Both the position numbers and the translations under genes were made by a program. Positions 21,584 through 35,157 of a DNA stretch of 64,000 nt are shown here, piece after piece (positions within the stretch are counted from its first letter, which is position 1; every line of letters starts with the position of its first letter). Below the pieces are notes generated by a model that was not told the DNA's origin, ran no database searches, and worked only from the letters and a program-made list of their open reading frames with translations. The DNA is from Xestospongia bergquistia (Eukaryota > Porifera > Demospongiae > Haplosclerida > Petrosiidae). The DNA is taken from positions 1,587,501-1,651,500 of the forward strand of contig OZ014414.1 of NCBI GenBank assembly GCA_963965975.1. Reading direction: 5' to 3'.

Positions 21584-24500
21584 TCATATAGTATGATGCT
21601 TCCATCTATCAATTATAGGATTTATATCAATATTATGCTTCTTGGCAAGTTTGCGTGCCTCTCTAACATTTTTAGAGCAGACAAGAGCTTCTACCATTGA
21701 TTCCCAGGAGGGAAAAATAGACATGTGATACCATTTCATAATAATATCAATAACTTGATAGTCTGTATCTTTCAAATGTTCTCGTTGAATTTTTTGACAT
21801 TCAACTGGTGGTATACGAAGACAAAAGCAAAAGAGATAAGGCTGTGAGATAGTTTGAACCGGAAAATCATAAAGTAGCTTTTCCTCAATAACTAGTGATT
21901 CACCTGTAATTTTAAAGGACAAATAAATAAAAAACAAACATTATTGTATGCATGGTGGAGGTTTAAACATAATGATACAGGTATCATTACAAGGAAAGTT
22001 TACAAAATACTGGCTATGAATGGCAGTAGTAATATATATAGTAATTACTTTTACAATGGGCAAGCACTAAATGCTTGCCCCATATAAGCCACTGATACAC
22101 AGTAAAGTTAGGAGTTCTGATTTAATATTAAGTATATAAATTAAGTGCACATTTCATAAAGTCGTAAGTAGATATTACATAAATTAATAAATAATACTAA
22201 CTAAAACAAGTAGTACCTTTTATATTATGACAGGAATCTTTTGATGATTTATAGCCAATGCCATAAAATAATAAACTGATGATACTCAAAGTAAATATTA
22301 TTAAGACGTTGCAATTCACTAGACATGGACATTTAAAGATAGAAACGTCATTATGATCAGGTATTTGCTGTGCAACTCTGTTTATTGCATTCTGCCTTTC
22401 TGAAAAATAAAAAAGAAGATCAAGTAAAGTAAAATGGTTAATTTAAGTTAATTTCAATAACAATATTACTGCCAAATCATGATGCAAAATTATTCATAAA
22501 TTAATTTAGTAAAGTATAAGCTTTGTAAATTTTGCTTAAGTTTCTGTGTAATATTTGAATTGTAAAAATAATCATACGTGTATGGATTTCTGTGATGAAT
22601 ACATCATTATCATTTAGAGCAAATGACATGTCATCTTCAGTACCAGAAAGCTGAAAATGCAATTGGTTTGTTAAATTTGCCTTTGTTTTCTCAATATAAT
22701 ACACAACAGGAATATACTGATTTGTTTTTGCTAATTCATTAATAGCTTTCTTTCGTACCTATAATTTTAAAATATATAATATAATGGTTGGCATTATATG
22801 TGGAAGCTAATCAACTTACTACTGGTGGTAGTACAGAAAGAGTAACTTTCCATCCATCTTGATCAATCTCATATTCAAAACAAGATTTTTCATTTTCATT
22901 TTGTTTTACTAACATGATATAAAGTTTCTCTTCTTTAAAAACTAAGTCATTGATACAATGACCAGATCTCATTTGCACTTTTTCCAAATAGAAATTGTCT
23001 ATAGCCTATGGGAGTTAACAAGTTACAACAAATTTAATAAAGTATATCTCTTATTAAATTATAGTACTTCAAAAACATTTAAGAGTACACAGAGCATGCC
23101 AGGACGTAAAAATAATAACAACTATTTTTTGATATTTATATTTATAATGTTAATGTGAGGTATCATTTTGTTTTCCTATCATTACACCAGCTATATTGTT
23201 TAATACATTCATATAAGACACATGTATGTTGGTAATCATTCAACTGTTTTTTAGGCACATACATTTTCAAAGCAAATGCAGCTAGTGCGATATACTAGAA
23301 TTACTTATTCAAAAACTGATAGATAGACACGAATTAAGCACAGTTGTGAGTTGAATATGTAGCACTATATCTATCTATCTACATTATATATTATAATACA
23401 GATTGCGACTGTTCTTATATGAAAATATATACTATTGAAAAAAGTAGCTAAATGACTACCAAGAAAGGCGATACAAACATCATTTAAAGTTAAATATACA
23501 CATACGTGTTATAAAAGAAAATAATGAAGACAGAATATTTTAAACACTTACTTCTAAGTTTGCTTCTAAATTTCGTGTGAATACTAAATGCCCTTTCGAC
23601 TTTATTTTAGTGATTGGTTCTATGTACCACTTTGATATGTAGAGACTATTGATTGGTATACCTAAAACACGGCATACAACAGCAATAAGTTTAAATGAAA
23701 ACTTAAGACATAAATGGCCGATATTAGACTTGACTTCAAAATGCCCATCTATAATCTTGAAGTTATATGGTGGGCCATACTCAGGATCTGTACAAATGGC
23801 AAAAAACATTTCCGAGCATTGATTATCATTAGATATAACACCACAGTGTTTCACAAAAACATTGACAGGCTCAGATGATTCTTCAAAAGTGTCCACAGAA
23901 TATACTGAACTTAATAGTTCATAGTTGTCTGGAAACATAAACTCTTCGGACCACACTAATCTAATCAAATATTGAAGCATAGTTGTCTCTGTGGCTTCAA
24001 TAGTAAGTCCTTTGAATGTAATATTTCCGAATTTTGAATGGAAAGATTCTTCATTCAAAACAACTAGTTGACCTACATATCATGTGTGTAAAGTAAATAG
24101 AAACATTATGATTGTGTGATGTATAAAATTGATGAATGCATGCTTTGATTTGGTTCCTTAAATATTATAGCATAAATTGCATTTGTTGTTAGTTATATAT
24201 ACAGTTAATGTCTACAAATACAGCTTATTTGAATATAATAAGTAACAAATTAACTAATGCCTACATGCATGTTGAGATCCTATAAAACTTTGCACATGAA
24301 ATAGTTTTGCACAGATTATCATATTGTACATAATTGTATTAATTTTCACAATCTAATAAAAACCTAAATATATGAGAGGTTTGAATTAATATGTGTATGT
24401 ACACTTACCAGTTTTGTTCTTAGCTTTACCAGATGTTTTAATAGTTTCTTTAAACATTTTAGTATGCTGTTCTATTGTCTTTATTTCTTGATATTCTTTG

Positions 24501-25536
24501 ACTTTAATATCATTATGTAGCGTCAATTGTTCTTGCAAAGAAGTATTATTATCACTTAGTAAAGCAGTTAGCTTTAAGCCTTCTTTAAAGTCATCACTGT
24601 TACATTGAGTACCTTTGTCAGCTTTCTCTGGCTTGACAGAAAGACTAGCATCACCAGATAACAGTCGAGGTTGTTGTTTTAACTTTGATATTTGTTTATG
24701 CAAATTTTTTGTCTTGGATTTTTCATAGTTTATTTCATTGGTGAACTTCTTTTCTTTCACCTTTAATTTTAGCATTTCCAATTTTTCAGATATTGGGTCA
24801 TTCTTTACAGTCCATTCACTGCTGCTACCATGACTTTCTAACACTACAAGAAATTTAAATCACATGCAATGATAAAAAGAATATTAGCTTGTATTAGCAA
24901 TAACTATATGTCATTATTAAAAGAAGTTGATGCTAGCTTTCTAATTTATACAAGATTGTGAAAATGAAACTACTCACCAAGTGTTAGAGTGTATGTTTCT
25001 TTTACCATTTCACTAGGACCTTTGCCCGTTTTTTTCCTTTGACCTCCAAACAAAACCACAATTATTTCAGATTGGGTTATTATTACAGGTGTACAAGTAT
25101 GCCCATATCGGCAAATATAACTATCTGAGATAGAAATCTGCAACATAATAATATAAAAAATAACAACTACAGTAGAATCATATATGATATTTTTAATAAA
25201 GTATAGTGTCATTTCTATATGTGACCTGATTTGCAAAAAGGAACCACTTTTGTCAAAATATCTGTGACCTGATTTGTGAAAAATCAACTGTTAAAAAATC
25301 TCAAAAACAGTTTTGTATATACATACAGTTGTTATATATGCATAACTAATCTATATGTATACCAAACTGTTTTTGGGTATGTTTTAACAGGTTTTTTTTC
25401 ATAAATCCAGGTCACAAATGTTTTGACAGAAGTGGTCCCTTTTTGCAAATCAGGTCACATATACTAAAAATTATGTAGATTTACTGAGCATGTACATCAG
25501 TCAGGGAATTCAAAGTTTAGATTATAATATTGATAA

Positions 25537-25576
<40 letters not shown>

Positions 25577-27363
25577 TCTTTAGTATCAATAATCTTATTT
25601 ATTTTCACATTATAATACACATCTTGTAAGCTACCTTTAACTTTTGAAGGACAAATATAACATTTTCTCTGTGACAAACTAAAATGCACTCTTTCATGCC
25701 TGTGGTTAAGGGTTCAGATGTTATACTCATAAGCGTGACCAAATATATATGTGTGTGTGTGTATGGCTTATAGTTTATATAATATTGCATAAAATATGGT
25801 GTAATGCTGCTCACAGTGCTTAATTGGTAATAATAATTATTATTATAGTTAATGCATAAATATGACCTTTTTCCATGTCCCTTTCTTTAGATCCATAACC
25901 CAAACATCATCTAATGTTGGATTGCGCCCATTGTTCCCACCCATCACTAAAGCAACTTGACAACTATCAGAGAGTAGGCAACACGAATGGCCATCTCTTC
26001 CTAAAGGTTTCTCAATAGTATTGTCCATAGGAACCTTAGTCCAACACTATATCATAAAATGAAATGTTAATTAATAAATAATAATAATGCCAGCTTACCC
26101 ACGAAACAAAATTAATTGTATAGACATCTTTAATTTGGCCATGTTCAGGTGCATACCCACCATATAAAAATGCGTTCTTATCATCTAACTTTGTAAAACT
26201 GAAACTCTGACAAGGAGGTGGAGCAGTTCCATTTACTATAGGACTAAACCATTGCATATCTGTAATAAAAAGGAAGATAATACTGATGGTCATAATGTTA
26301 TAATTGAAACTATTCTGTATAGATTTACAATAATTTTTACATGTTATCATACTGTATAGAGTGAGAAAAAAACTTTATTGGTGCAATTTTCCTTGATGTG
26401 TGTAGAGTCCTTTAAAACTAAATTTGAAAATTCTAACTTGAAATTTATTCTGCCTAACCACACCCTCTGTGAACATACATACATGTCACATTATTTTTCA
26501 CACGTTAAAACTTGGAGATAGTAGTCACAGAAGAGCATGCATGATAGGAGGCTACCATGTCTACAAAGATAATAATTGGCTTGGTGTGCTAGACAGTGTT
26601 AACATCATAGATTGAACACAACTTCATATAAGCACATGTAACAAGAATAAAAATTCACGAGTTCTAATTTTCACATCTCCAAGGAAGCCTTCAAATTTGT
26701 ACCATGCAAATAATACAGTAATGACCGCATTTGTTATAAGCTTAGTAATGTTAAGCAGTGATACAAACCCATAAAATGATCCACTATTATGAATTCCATT
26801 GCTCTTTAATCAACTATATATGTACCTGACGAAGAAGACTTAAATACGTGAACTTCATTAGTTGTAGAAATCCTATCAATTAATCCTTCAACATACTGTG
26901 CAGTTGATGTTTGTGATCCAGCTCCATAACCACCAACAATACAGAAATTCATCTCACGTTCATTGTAACTAACAATACCACAATGTGCTTTCCTCATTGG
27001 AGATGAAGGACTATCATCAGGCATTAGACATTCCCACTCAAAAGTAGAAATATTAAACTGATAAATACCATTATGATAGCACATCCCACAGTAACCTCCA
27101 AAATGAATAATTTTATTTCCTTGTACAGTCCAAGCAGCACCGACTACTCCTAAGGGAGGTGATCCAGAAGTCTTTAGACTTCCCCATACGCCTGTATTCA
27201 AGTCCAACACTTCGATTTTCGACAAATAATCTGCCTTTTCTACACTTCCACATGGTTTATCACGAGGAAAGTCTGGTGTCCATCCACCCCATACATATAT
27301 ATTGTCGTTAACTACTGCAGCGACGTGATCGTAGCGGGAAGGTGGCTCGAAACGAGTGGCCAT
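21584..27363 (-). CDS. Gene C: Kelch, coiled coil, ZU5-like, transmembrane, Death-domain protein
   Basis: Predicted 998 residues in 11 exons: 27363-26826, 26259-26099, 26046-25867, 25766-25635, 25137-24978, 24843-24409, 24072-23552, 23005-22820, 22758-22578, 22399-22217 and 21903-21584. All junctions are GT-AG and phases match. Residues 1-390: Kelch repeats (YVWGGWTPD, IIHFGGYCG, FCIVGGYG, FLYGGYAPE, ALVMGGNNG, VVLFGGQ), presumably a beta-propeller. Residues 391-535: lysine/glutamate-rich coiled coil. Residues 536-709: ZU5-like region (ELLSSVYSV, PVNVFVKHC). Residues 710-831: possibly UPA-like. Residues 862-880: one strongly hydrophobic segment (VLIIFTLSIISLLFYGIGY). Residues 915-990: C-terminal Death domain (CQKIQREHL, IIMKWY, W-SMVEALV, AREARKLAKKHNI type). 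ZU5 plus Death is known from UNC5, PIDD and ankyrins; a Kelch front end is not one I know. There is no signal peptide. Exon 4 (25766-25635) is the least certain. Confidence 0.75.
22058..22080. repeat. Perfect short hairpin in gene C intron
   Basis: GGGCAAGCA, a 5-base loop (ctaaa), then TGCTTGCCC: a 9-base perfect stem in the last intron of gene C. It is GC-rich in an AT-rich setting and may be two abutting transposon ends or chance. Confidence 0.45.
25216..25460. mobile_element. Fold-back MITE, family M, copy 2
   Basis: The most complete copy. The terminal GTGACCTGATTTGCAAAAAG is matched in reverse by CTTTTTGCAAATCAGGTCAC in a mirrored layout, and the arms continue for roughly 110 bases through an ACAGTTTTGTATA block to a short core. 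It lies in an intron of gene C between exons 4 and 5. No coding capacity. Confidence 0.8.
25541..25570. repeat. (AT)n microsatellite
   Basis: About 15 AT units in the intron of gene C, just downstream of the fold-back element. Confidence 0.8.
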
Positions 27364-27834
27364 TACTAAATTAAATTATAGAGTGTAATTGTTAAATATC
27401 GCTATAGAAACTACGTAATTAACGGTCACGCGATTAACACACCCATTTGTGCACTCAAGAGAATACATTCTGGACTTGAAGCTTTTTTGAGCTTTTTATA
27501 AAGTATCTCATTAAATATTGGCGTATTGGCGTGTCCTACTCTCTGTTCTATCCCATTAAAGCCTCTTTGTGGATATCTAAATTTATAGGAATTTACTATA
27601 TTTAGTCAGCATTAAAAATTAATTATTGTTACAGTACTATAATTATATCATTAATATATACAATAGAAATTTATTAAAACAATAAGTATATCCTGCAAAC
27701 AAAATTATTTAAAAACATATTTCAGTTTCTTTTGTTTGGTTACAAAGTTAACTATAATAATTTAGATAATAGTATTGTGTTAATTGAGCCACACCCATCA
27801 TTAATATCAACGCGTGAATTTCCTCATCGTTTTT
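27364..27834. promoter_or_regulatory. Head-to-head intergenic region of gene C and exportin-4
   Basis: The start codons of gene C (minus strand, 27363) and exportin-4 (plus strand, 27835) are only 471 bases apart and face away from each other, so both promoters must lie here or overlap. No TATA box is obvious at the expected places. The stretch near 27410-27450 is less AT-rich than the rest. A shared bidirectional promoter is an inference from spacing. Confidence 0.45.
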
Positions 27835-30800
27835 ATGGACCCAAAGGATCAAATTCAGTTAGAGAATGCTGCTCGTATCGTGTTGGTAAGAATGTAATCT
27901 AGTACATCTCATACTAACTATGTACGTAAAAGTCATTACCATAATAACTATTGTTAAAAAACACAATGTAATACCTACTAGCTAGTATGTGTGTATTAGG
28001 TCAGTTATCAAATGTTAAACATAAAGTAGTGGCATGTGAATATAACATATAATAACAATGACTTTAAGAGTAGTCATAAAAGATTGCATTAGATATGTTC
28101 TCAGTAAACTATTACAATAAAGTAGGCGTGCATTGTTTACATATTGTAAAATTTGTTTGTTCTACTTTAGTCTCCACCCAATGAAGTCACTTCTGAGAGA
28201 CGAGCAGAAGCTGAGTCTGTCTTCCTTCAAATGAAAAAACTGTCAAGGCCATATGCACTTTGTAAAGCAATACTGGGTATGTAAGTGGGTGTGGCAAACA
28301 ATTAACACTAAAATTATTTTGCTTATTTTTTCATGTAAACATGACATCTTTTTTTTCTTAAAACTTTTGAAAGTCAATACATACAAAAGGGGATATTAAG
28401 TAATACTTATTATTTTAGACTACATATGTACATTACATTTCTGTATTTAACACCTTTTATCAATAAAGTGTCATTTTTTATAATTCAAATATACACATCT
28501 TATAGAAAGTGACTGTTCAGATTACGTCAGATTTCAAGCTGTTGCTACAATGAAGGAGGGTCTGTTAAGAGAATGGTCAGTTCTACCATTGGAGGAGAAA
28601 GTAACACTAAGACAATATCTTATGACTTATGTCATCAGAAATACAAGGTATTGACTACACATACATGTACATGTACATATACATGTACAGTTACTTAGTG
28701 TTCTGCTAGGTAGCCTTTTTGAGGTAGATGTTACTAATAATATCCAGTACTGACAGATAACTAACTGCCTTTATACTTTCCCTATCTTTCATGTTGAACT
28801 ATTTTATACTACCACCATACCATGCACTCTCAGGACAGCTGAATGATCTCAGTTTACTTGTACTGTACATGTAAGCATAATGAAACATCCTATATACAAT
28901 TGTATATGTATATATAATATTAATAAACCCTATGTTTATAATATTTGAGACACTATATAACCTGATCCATTAGCACAATAAATAACTTTTAATTGAGGGT
29001 CATACTATACTCTTGTCCTTACTGTATTATTTTTTTATATAGCTTACCACAATATGTACGTCAACACTTAATGTTAGTAGTAGCTGTTATCATTAAAAGA
29101 GGTCTCTTAGAAGAAGATGGTCAAAGTTTATTGGATTCATTTATTTGTGATATATCACAATTGTTATCTAATAGTACACATATTGAGGTAAGAAAATTTA
29201 ATACTATCTATTTGAGTGTTGCTAATAGTATTTGACTGACCTGACACTGTGTTTTATTGTGTTAGTTAGGTAAGTACTGGACTTGAGGGCTCTTCTTATG
29301 TACATGTATTAGAGTTTTAAGTGTATTTTCCAATCCAAAAATGCATATATCTTGAGATATTCAATTATTCAACTGATTTTAGTACACACATGTACTTGTA
29401 TGTAAATACGCATATATTGAACATAATCCTACTACTTGAGTAACATATATAATACTGCTATGTTTAGTAACATCAATGATTAAATTTTTGTGTTTTATTA
29501 TTTAGTTGGGATGTTCTCTGCTCTCTAATTTATTATCAGAGGTATCCTCAAGTTCCGGATCTAGTGCTTTGGGAATGCCTTTAGAATTTCATGTTAAATG
29601 TAAGAACACTATAGAACAAAATGGAGGACTACTCAAAATATTTACTCTAGCAGTTCAGGTACAATATATATATATCTGTATAATATACTCATGGTATATA
29701 TTTTATCTCTGCATAATGTACTCATAATATATTTTTCATATGTAACCAAATCTGACTAAAGGTGTCTTATTATGCCAAACATTTCGATCAAACACTTGAA
29801 TATAAATAGTTGCCATCTTAAACAGGAAGTTTACAAAATTTGATATATGGGAAGGAGAGTCATTGTGCATCCTCCATATGACCGACCTTTCGTGAGCTTT
29901 TTGTTTATGATAGCCATGTAGCTACACAGGTGTTCTTTAGAATATTTTGTGCAATAGACCCCATTTGTTAGAACCAGTCATGTATAATCTGAATTAATAC
30001 AATATGTCTATATTTCTATGTACACTATAGGTATTAGGAAATTATGCTTCACTTGAAACAAAGCAAATATCTTGTCTTCTTTCTTTGAATTTAAACATTC
30101 TCTCATGGAATTTCAGATCATCATGTATCCTGTAGTTAATACACATGTACATGTATAATTCTATTGTAATAAAGTTGTATGTATTAAATTACTATAGAAA
30201 CATTGACATGTGTTTTCTTTAACTATGATCACAGATCTACATAGATCACATCATTTAGATAGTTCAACGAATTTATTTATACCATTAAAACCACCACAAG
30301 AGTTTCGTGCAATTTTTTTTAATCCAGTGTTACTAGATCTATTTGTAAAGGTAAGTCAAAGTACATTGTATGGCCAGTGTTCATATGTACATATAGTTTA
30401 TACATATATATGTATACAATATGATGTTATGTACCATATTACAACTCAATAAAGTGACATTGCAGAACCATCATGACACTGCCGTGCCACAAAGCCTAAC
30501 CCCCAATGTACTATAGTGTAACAACCCTCAGATCTGTGACCTTTAGACCTGTTTATGTTATAGCACACCCAATATACAGTGTGGCCCTCACATTTAGGCA
30601 TTAACCTGTATTTAATATTAATAATATAATGTTATGTACCTTAATACAGCTAAATAAAGTGACATTGCAAAACCATCAAGACACTGCCATGCCACAATCC
30701 CAACCCCCAGTGTGCTGATATCTTACCTTTATTTTATAACACATCCTATTTGCTGAGTGGCCCTCACATTTAGGCATTAACCTTTAGTTAATATTAATAC

Positions 30801-33800
30801 ACTCTTGTTGCTTTCTCTTGTACAGGTATTCAAGTTTTCCTTTAGTCATCCTGATCTTACACACACATCAAGTCAGTGTTTATCTCAGTTAGCTTCACTC
30901 TCTGGACCAATATTTTCTTCTACTGATGACTCCCAGATGTATTTGGAAATGTTTTTACAAATTTTTCTACCATCTTTAATTGATTTGTGAGTTTTAGATT
31001 GAATTGTTTATTGCTATTATGATTATTTGAAATTATCTATACAAGAACTTATTTTGAAGTTAACAGACATCTTCAAAAAGAATTTAGTAGAGAGACCTTT
31101 TATTGTAGTCAAGATACTCAATATAGTCCAATTATACTGTAAATGTCAAAATTTTTGCCACTCAAACTTTCGCGCGTAAAATTTTCCCGAACTCATAATT
31201 TCGCATTTTGTGTCAGCCGTGAAAATTTGATTATTAATTATTCTCGAGTCTAATTTTCACAATGTCACTCAACCGTGAAAATATAACTACCTCAAAGATT
31301 TTGACATTTACAGTAATTATTTCATTAAGTACACATGGTAACATAAACCTTTAAATATGTCATTGTATTGACTACAGAGATGTGCCTTAATATTCAATGT
31401 CTCAATATTTAACTAAGCCTCATGTAATTTTATTTTTGCTTTCTATTTTTCTTATTATATATATATAGTGCTGCTGTTACTGATGACATTATTTATGGCG
31501 TGGCTTGTACATTTCGACAGTTAGTGACTACTTTCTCTCGTATCTTTTTCTCTTCATTAAATATGGATCTTCTTCAATCTCTAACACAAAGTTTAACTGA
31601 CTATGTTGGACTATGTTGTCAGAGAATTACTAAACTAGAGGTAAAGGATTGGTTTAAACTACTGTAATTGTAATGTTAATAAGGATCAATATAGTCTTCC
31701 TATTACATAAACTATATTATAATCAAATGTTCCAACTATTGTCTTGGGCTTCAGGTGACTTCATAAACTCTCTTGCATTATGACTAAATGCACTGGAGGC
31801 ACTTTCTTTAATTTAGTGAGTAGCCATCTAAACTACATCTGACTTCAGCTGGCCAGTGACATTTATTTTGGCTATTCTATCATGTCTCTATTATCACTAC
31901 TTCTTTTCACACTTCTATGACTATTTTTGAGCTTCTACTGTTACAGATATCTTTCTGTCTTTAACTCTATGACTGCTCTCTAACCTGACATATTTAATCA
32001 CATTTTCACATGTCCATAGACTTTCTAAATACAGCAATTATTATACAAATATCCAGTCCTATCCCTAAACTCAAAGTATAGAGCAAGTGTTGAGTTTGAT
32101 TTAGATTGTTATTCTATAGTCTACACTACTCAAGTCTTACTGGAAGAAACTACTTTTATACATGCATGTATGTGGTCACATGTTTACCTTAAACATTCTG
32201 CATGAGCAGAAGTATTGTACATTGTTATATCGTAAAATACAACCTTTTTTATTATTTTGTAATGTACATGTATTTAATATGCACTTACATGCACATTTTG
32301 TTATATAAACTTATCAGACATTTAATCTTATTTTCTTTATAGAATGACCAAGAAGACTCCTCATTGTTAGAGGAGAGTCTCTGTTATGTATTAGAAGTAT
32401 TTGTGCGATTGCTGGATGGTCCTTGTGATGACTTTAAAACATTCTTATCGGTTCCAGTATCCAAAATTGTCTCCCTCTATCTTCAAAGCAAGTTAAATGA
32501 ACCACAAGGATTAAAACATTACCAAACTGGTACTAAACTGGATCTTGACTTGGACTCTGATGATCGTGATAGCTATGCCGATGAACTTAGTTACATTGGA
32601 ACATTATGTCGACATGTTGCTGCTACTAGCTTACCAACGTTACTGAGACTGTTCTTCAATTGTTTTTCACAATGTATTAAAATGTGTCAATCTTTACTAG
32701 TGAAACCTACATCAGTTGACATAGGAAAATTAGAAGCACTTTATGACGATATTCATTGGCTGTTGCTAATAGCAACGTATACACTAACAGATGTTGTTGA
32801 GAGTGAGGAAAGTACCATACCGACAGAATTAGTAGAACTCTCACTTGGTTACCAGAATACTGTTACCACCAATTTGGAACAGTTAATAACTACAGCAGAT
32901 TACAATGATGCTGGCTGTTTATTGAGTATTGATCCTGTAGTATCACTTATAGTTTGTCTTTGTCACTGGTCTGTTATAGAGAGGCAGTTACTTGAGCAAG
33001 GATTAAAGGATGTTGTTAGTCCTCAAGTATGTGAGTCAGCTATATGGGGACTGTCGACTGTTTTGTCAACATATCTAATGACCACCACCAAATATGACAA
33101 GGTATATGAATGTGCATTAGATGTCTACATGTGCAATATATATTGTGTCTATTGTACATTTGGCACCTTTTTTATTCTATCATTAGTTATCAGTTCTTTT
33201 TCAGTCTTGTATTTAAATTTTAACATTTTTTGATTTTAGATAGGTCCTATCCTTTATGATATGGTTGTTGGAGATAGTGAAAATTCAAGATGGCTATTGT
33301 CCTTTATCTTAGACAAAATCGCTTTTAATATCTCTGTTTGGCACAACGAAGAGAAATTAACACACTGTACTGTTAAAACATTGTATAAACTTACTAGAAG
33401 AAACAAGACCAGGTTAGCAAAAATGATAGACAACTGTTATGTAGTTATTATAAAAAATGTAGCTATCTAAATACATTAACTCCCTAGGTAACAAAGGTAT
33501 TAATAAAGGTATAAAGAAATATTGTATAATATTATATTGAGTTATTTGGACCCCTTGTGTACCTTGTACATTTATGTTAATAAACTATAATTATAAGCTT
33601 TGTAACACAATAATTGAATAATGATATTCATGTGATTCCTATGTTCACAAAGTAAACAATTTACCTGTTTTTCTGTCTTCTTAATATCTGTATAAATTAT
33701 ACATTTAACAATGTATTATATATACATGTATTGTTACCATTAGATACTTCATGTATTATTATAGGGCAGTTTATCTCTGTGGTCATGATACTCTGTGGTT

Positions 33801-35106
33801 ATTAATGAGGACATTTGCTAATGGTAATCATCCATTTACTATAATGTCACCTGCTGTACAAAGAGATATGATAGCTGGTCTATTGTCTTGTGCCAATGGA
33901 TCTAGAAGAGACCAATACCTCAATGAGGTTTGTTGTATTATGCATGTACATGTATATGAGTGATGTATGTTTGATGCATTCATCTGGGTATATATACTTC
34001 ATGTTTAGAAATTGAATTTTTTACAACCAAACATGCTTATTTAGTATCCACGTGGTCCTTTGGTTTGGTGGGATCACATTATTTTTTTGTTTGCATTTCC
34101 ATTATTAATCTACGAAGGTAGATAATAAATTTAATAAACCTTTATTATCACAAATACCAATAAAAATAAATTTAATGCTTTATTTCAGCTAATGACATAT
34201 ACATACAATGAATTGCTATACTATGTACATATGCAGTATACACATTTCATTTTGACCAATGAAATTAGACTCATAGCAGTACATACACAAAATAGGCTTC
34301 ATACTTTATTATTTATAATAATTTATAATAATTTATTATTTATATTCACAAAATAGGCTTCATACTTATTTCTTTATTATTTATATACAGTTATTGCAGC
34401 CACTCAGTATTCAATTTAATACTGTAATGGAACATTTAAATAACGGATCTCTAACATCTGATGATACTTTACAAAAGAAGCTGTTGTTTCTATTGGAGTC
34501 ATTATGTGGTGTGGCATCAGCTACTAGCAGTATATTAATACTGATTGTGTTCCCTTTTCTTTTGCCTTTATTATACTCCTGTGTTCAATTGTTACAAGTG
34601 TTCTCTGACTCACCAAATATTTCGTTAATTATCTTCAAATTATTTGAGAGTGTCACAGAAAATTTTACAATATTTCTTAGCGATGTAAGTTGGTACATGT
34701 ACATAACTGTTGTATTTATTTTCTCAAGTTTTACTTAAACTCTTTATTTTAGAAGACACCTTTAAACATACAATGTACTATATTTATCTAACATTTCATT
34801 TCCTTTCAGACTGATGCTCTAAGACTGTATGATGTTTGTCTCGGATTAATAACCACATATGCTAACTTCTTTCAAAGTAAATACCTTTATGTCCCTTTAA
34901 TAAAGTAATATAATTATTAGATTGTTAAGTGCTTTAGTTAAAATCATTTTTACTGCTATACACCTCAACTTTGAAGCATTATTAACTATATGTACATGTA
35001 CTTGAAAGAACACTTACAATAATTATAGTCACTAACTAGCAATTACAAGTGGTCAGTAGTACATATATGTATATATGTGAACATGTGAAGCACCTATACC
35101 ATTATA

Positions 35107-35157
<51 letters not shown>

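Noticed and set aside
32364-33233. The long open frame as a separate single-exon gene
   Set aside because: It is exon 10 of exportin-4; the codons after 33101 are intronic and lose all similarity.
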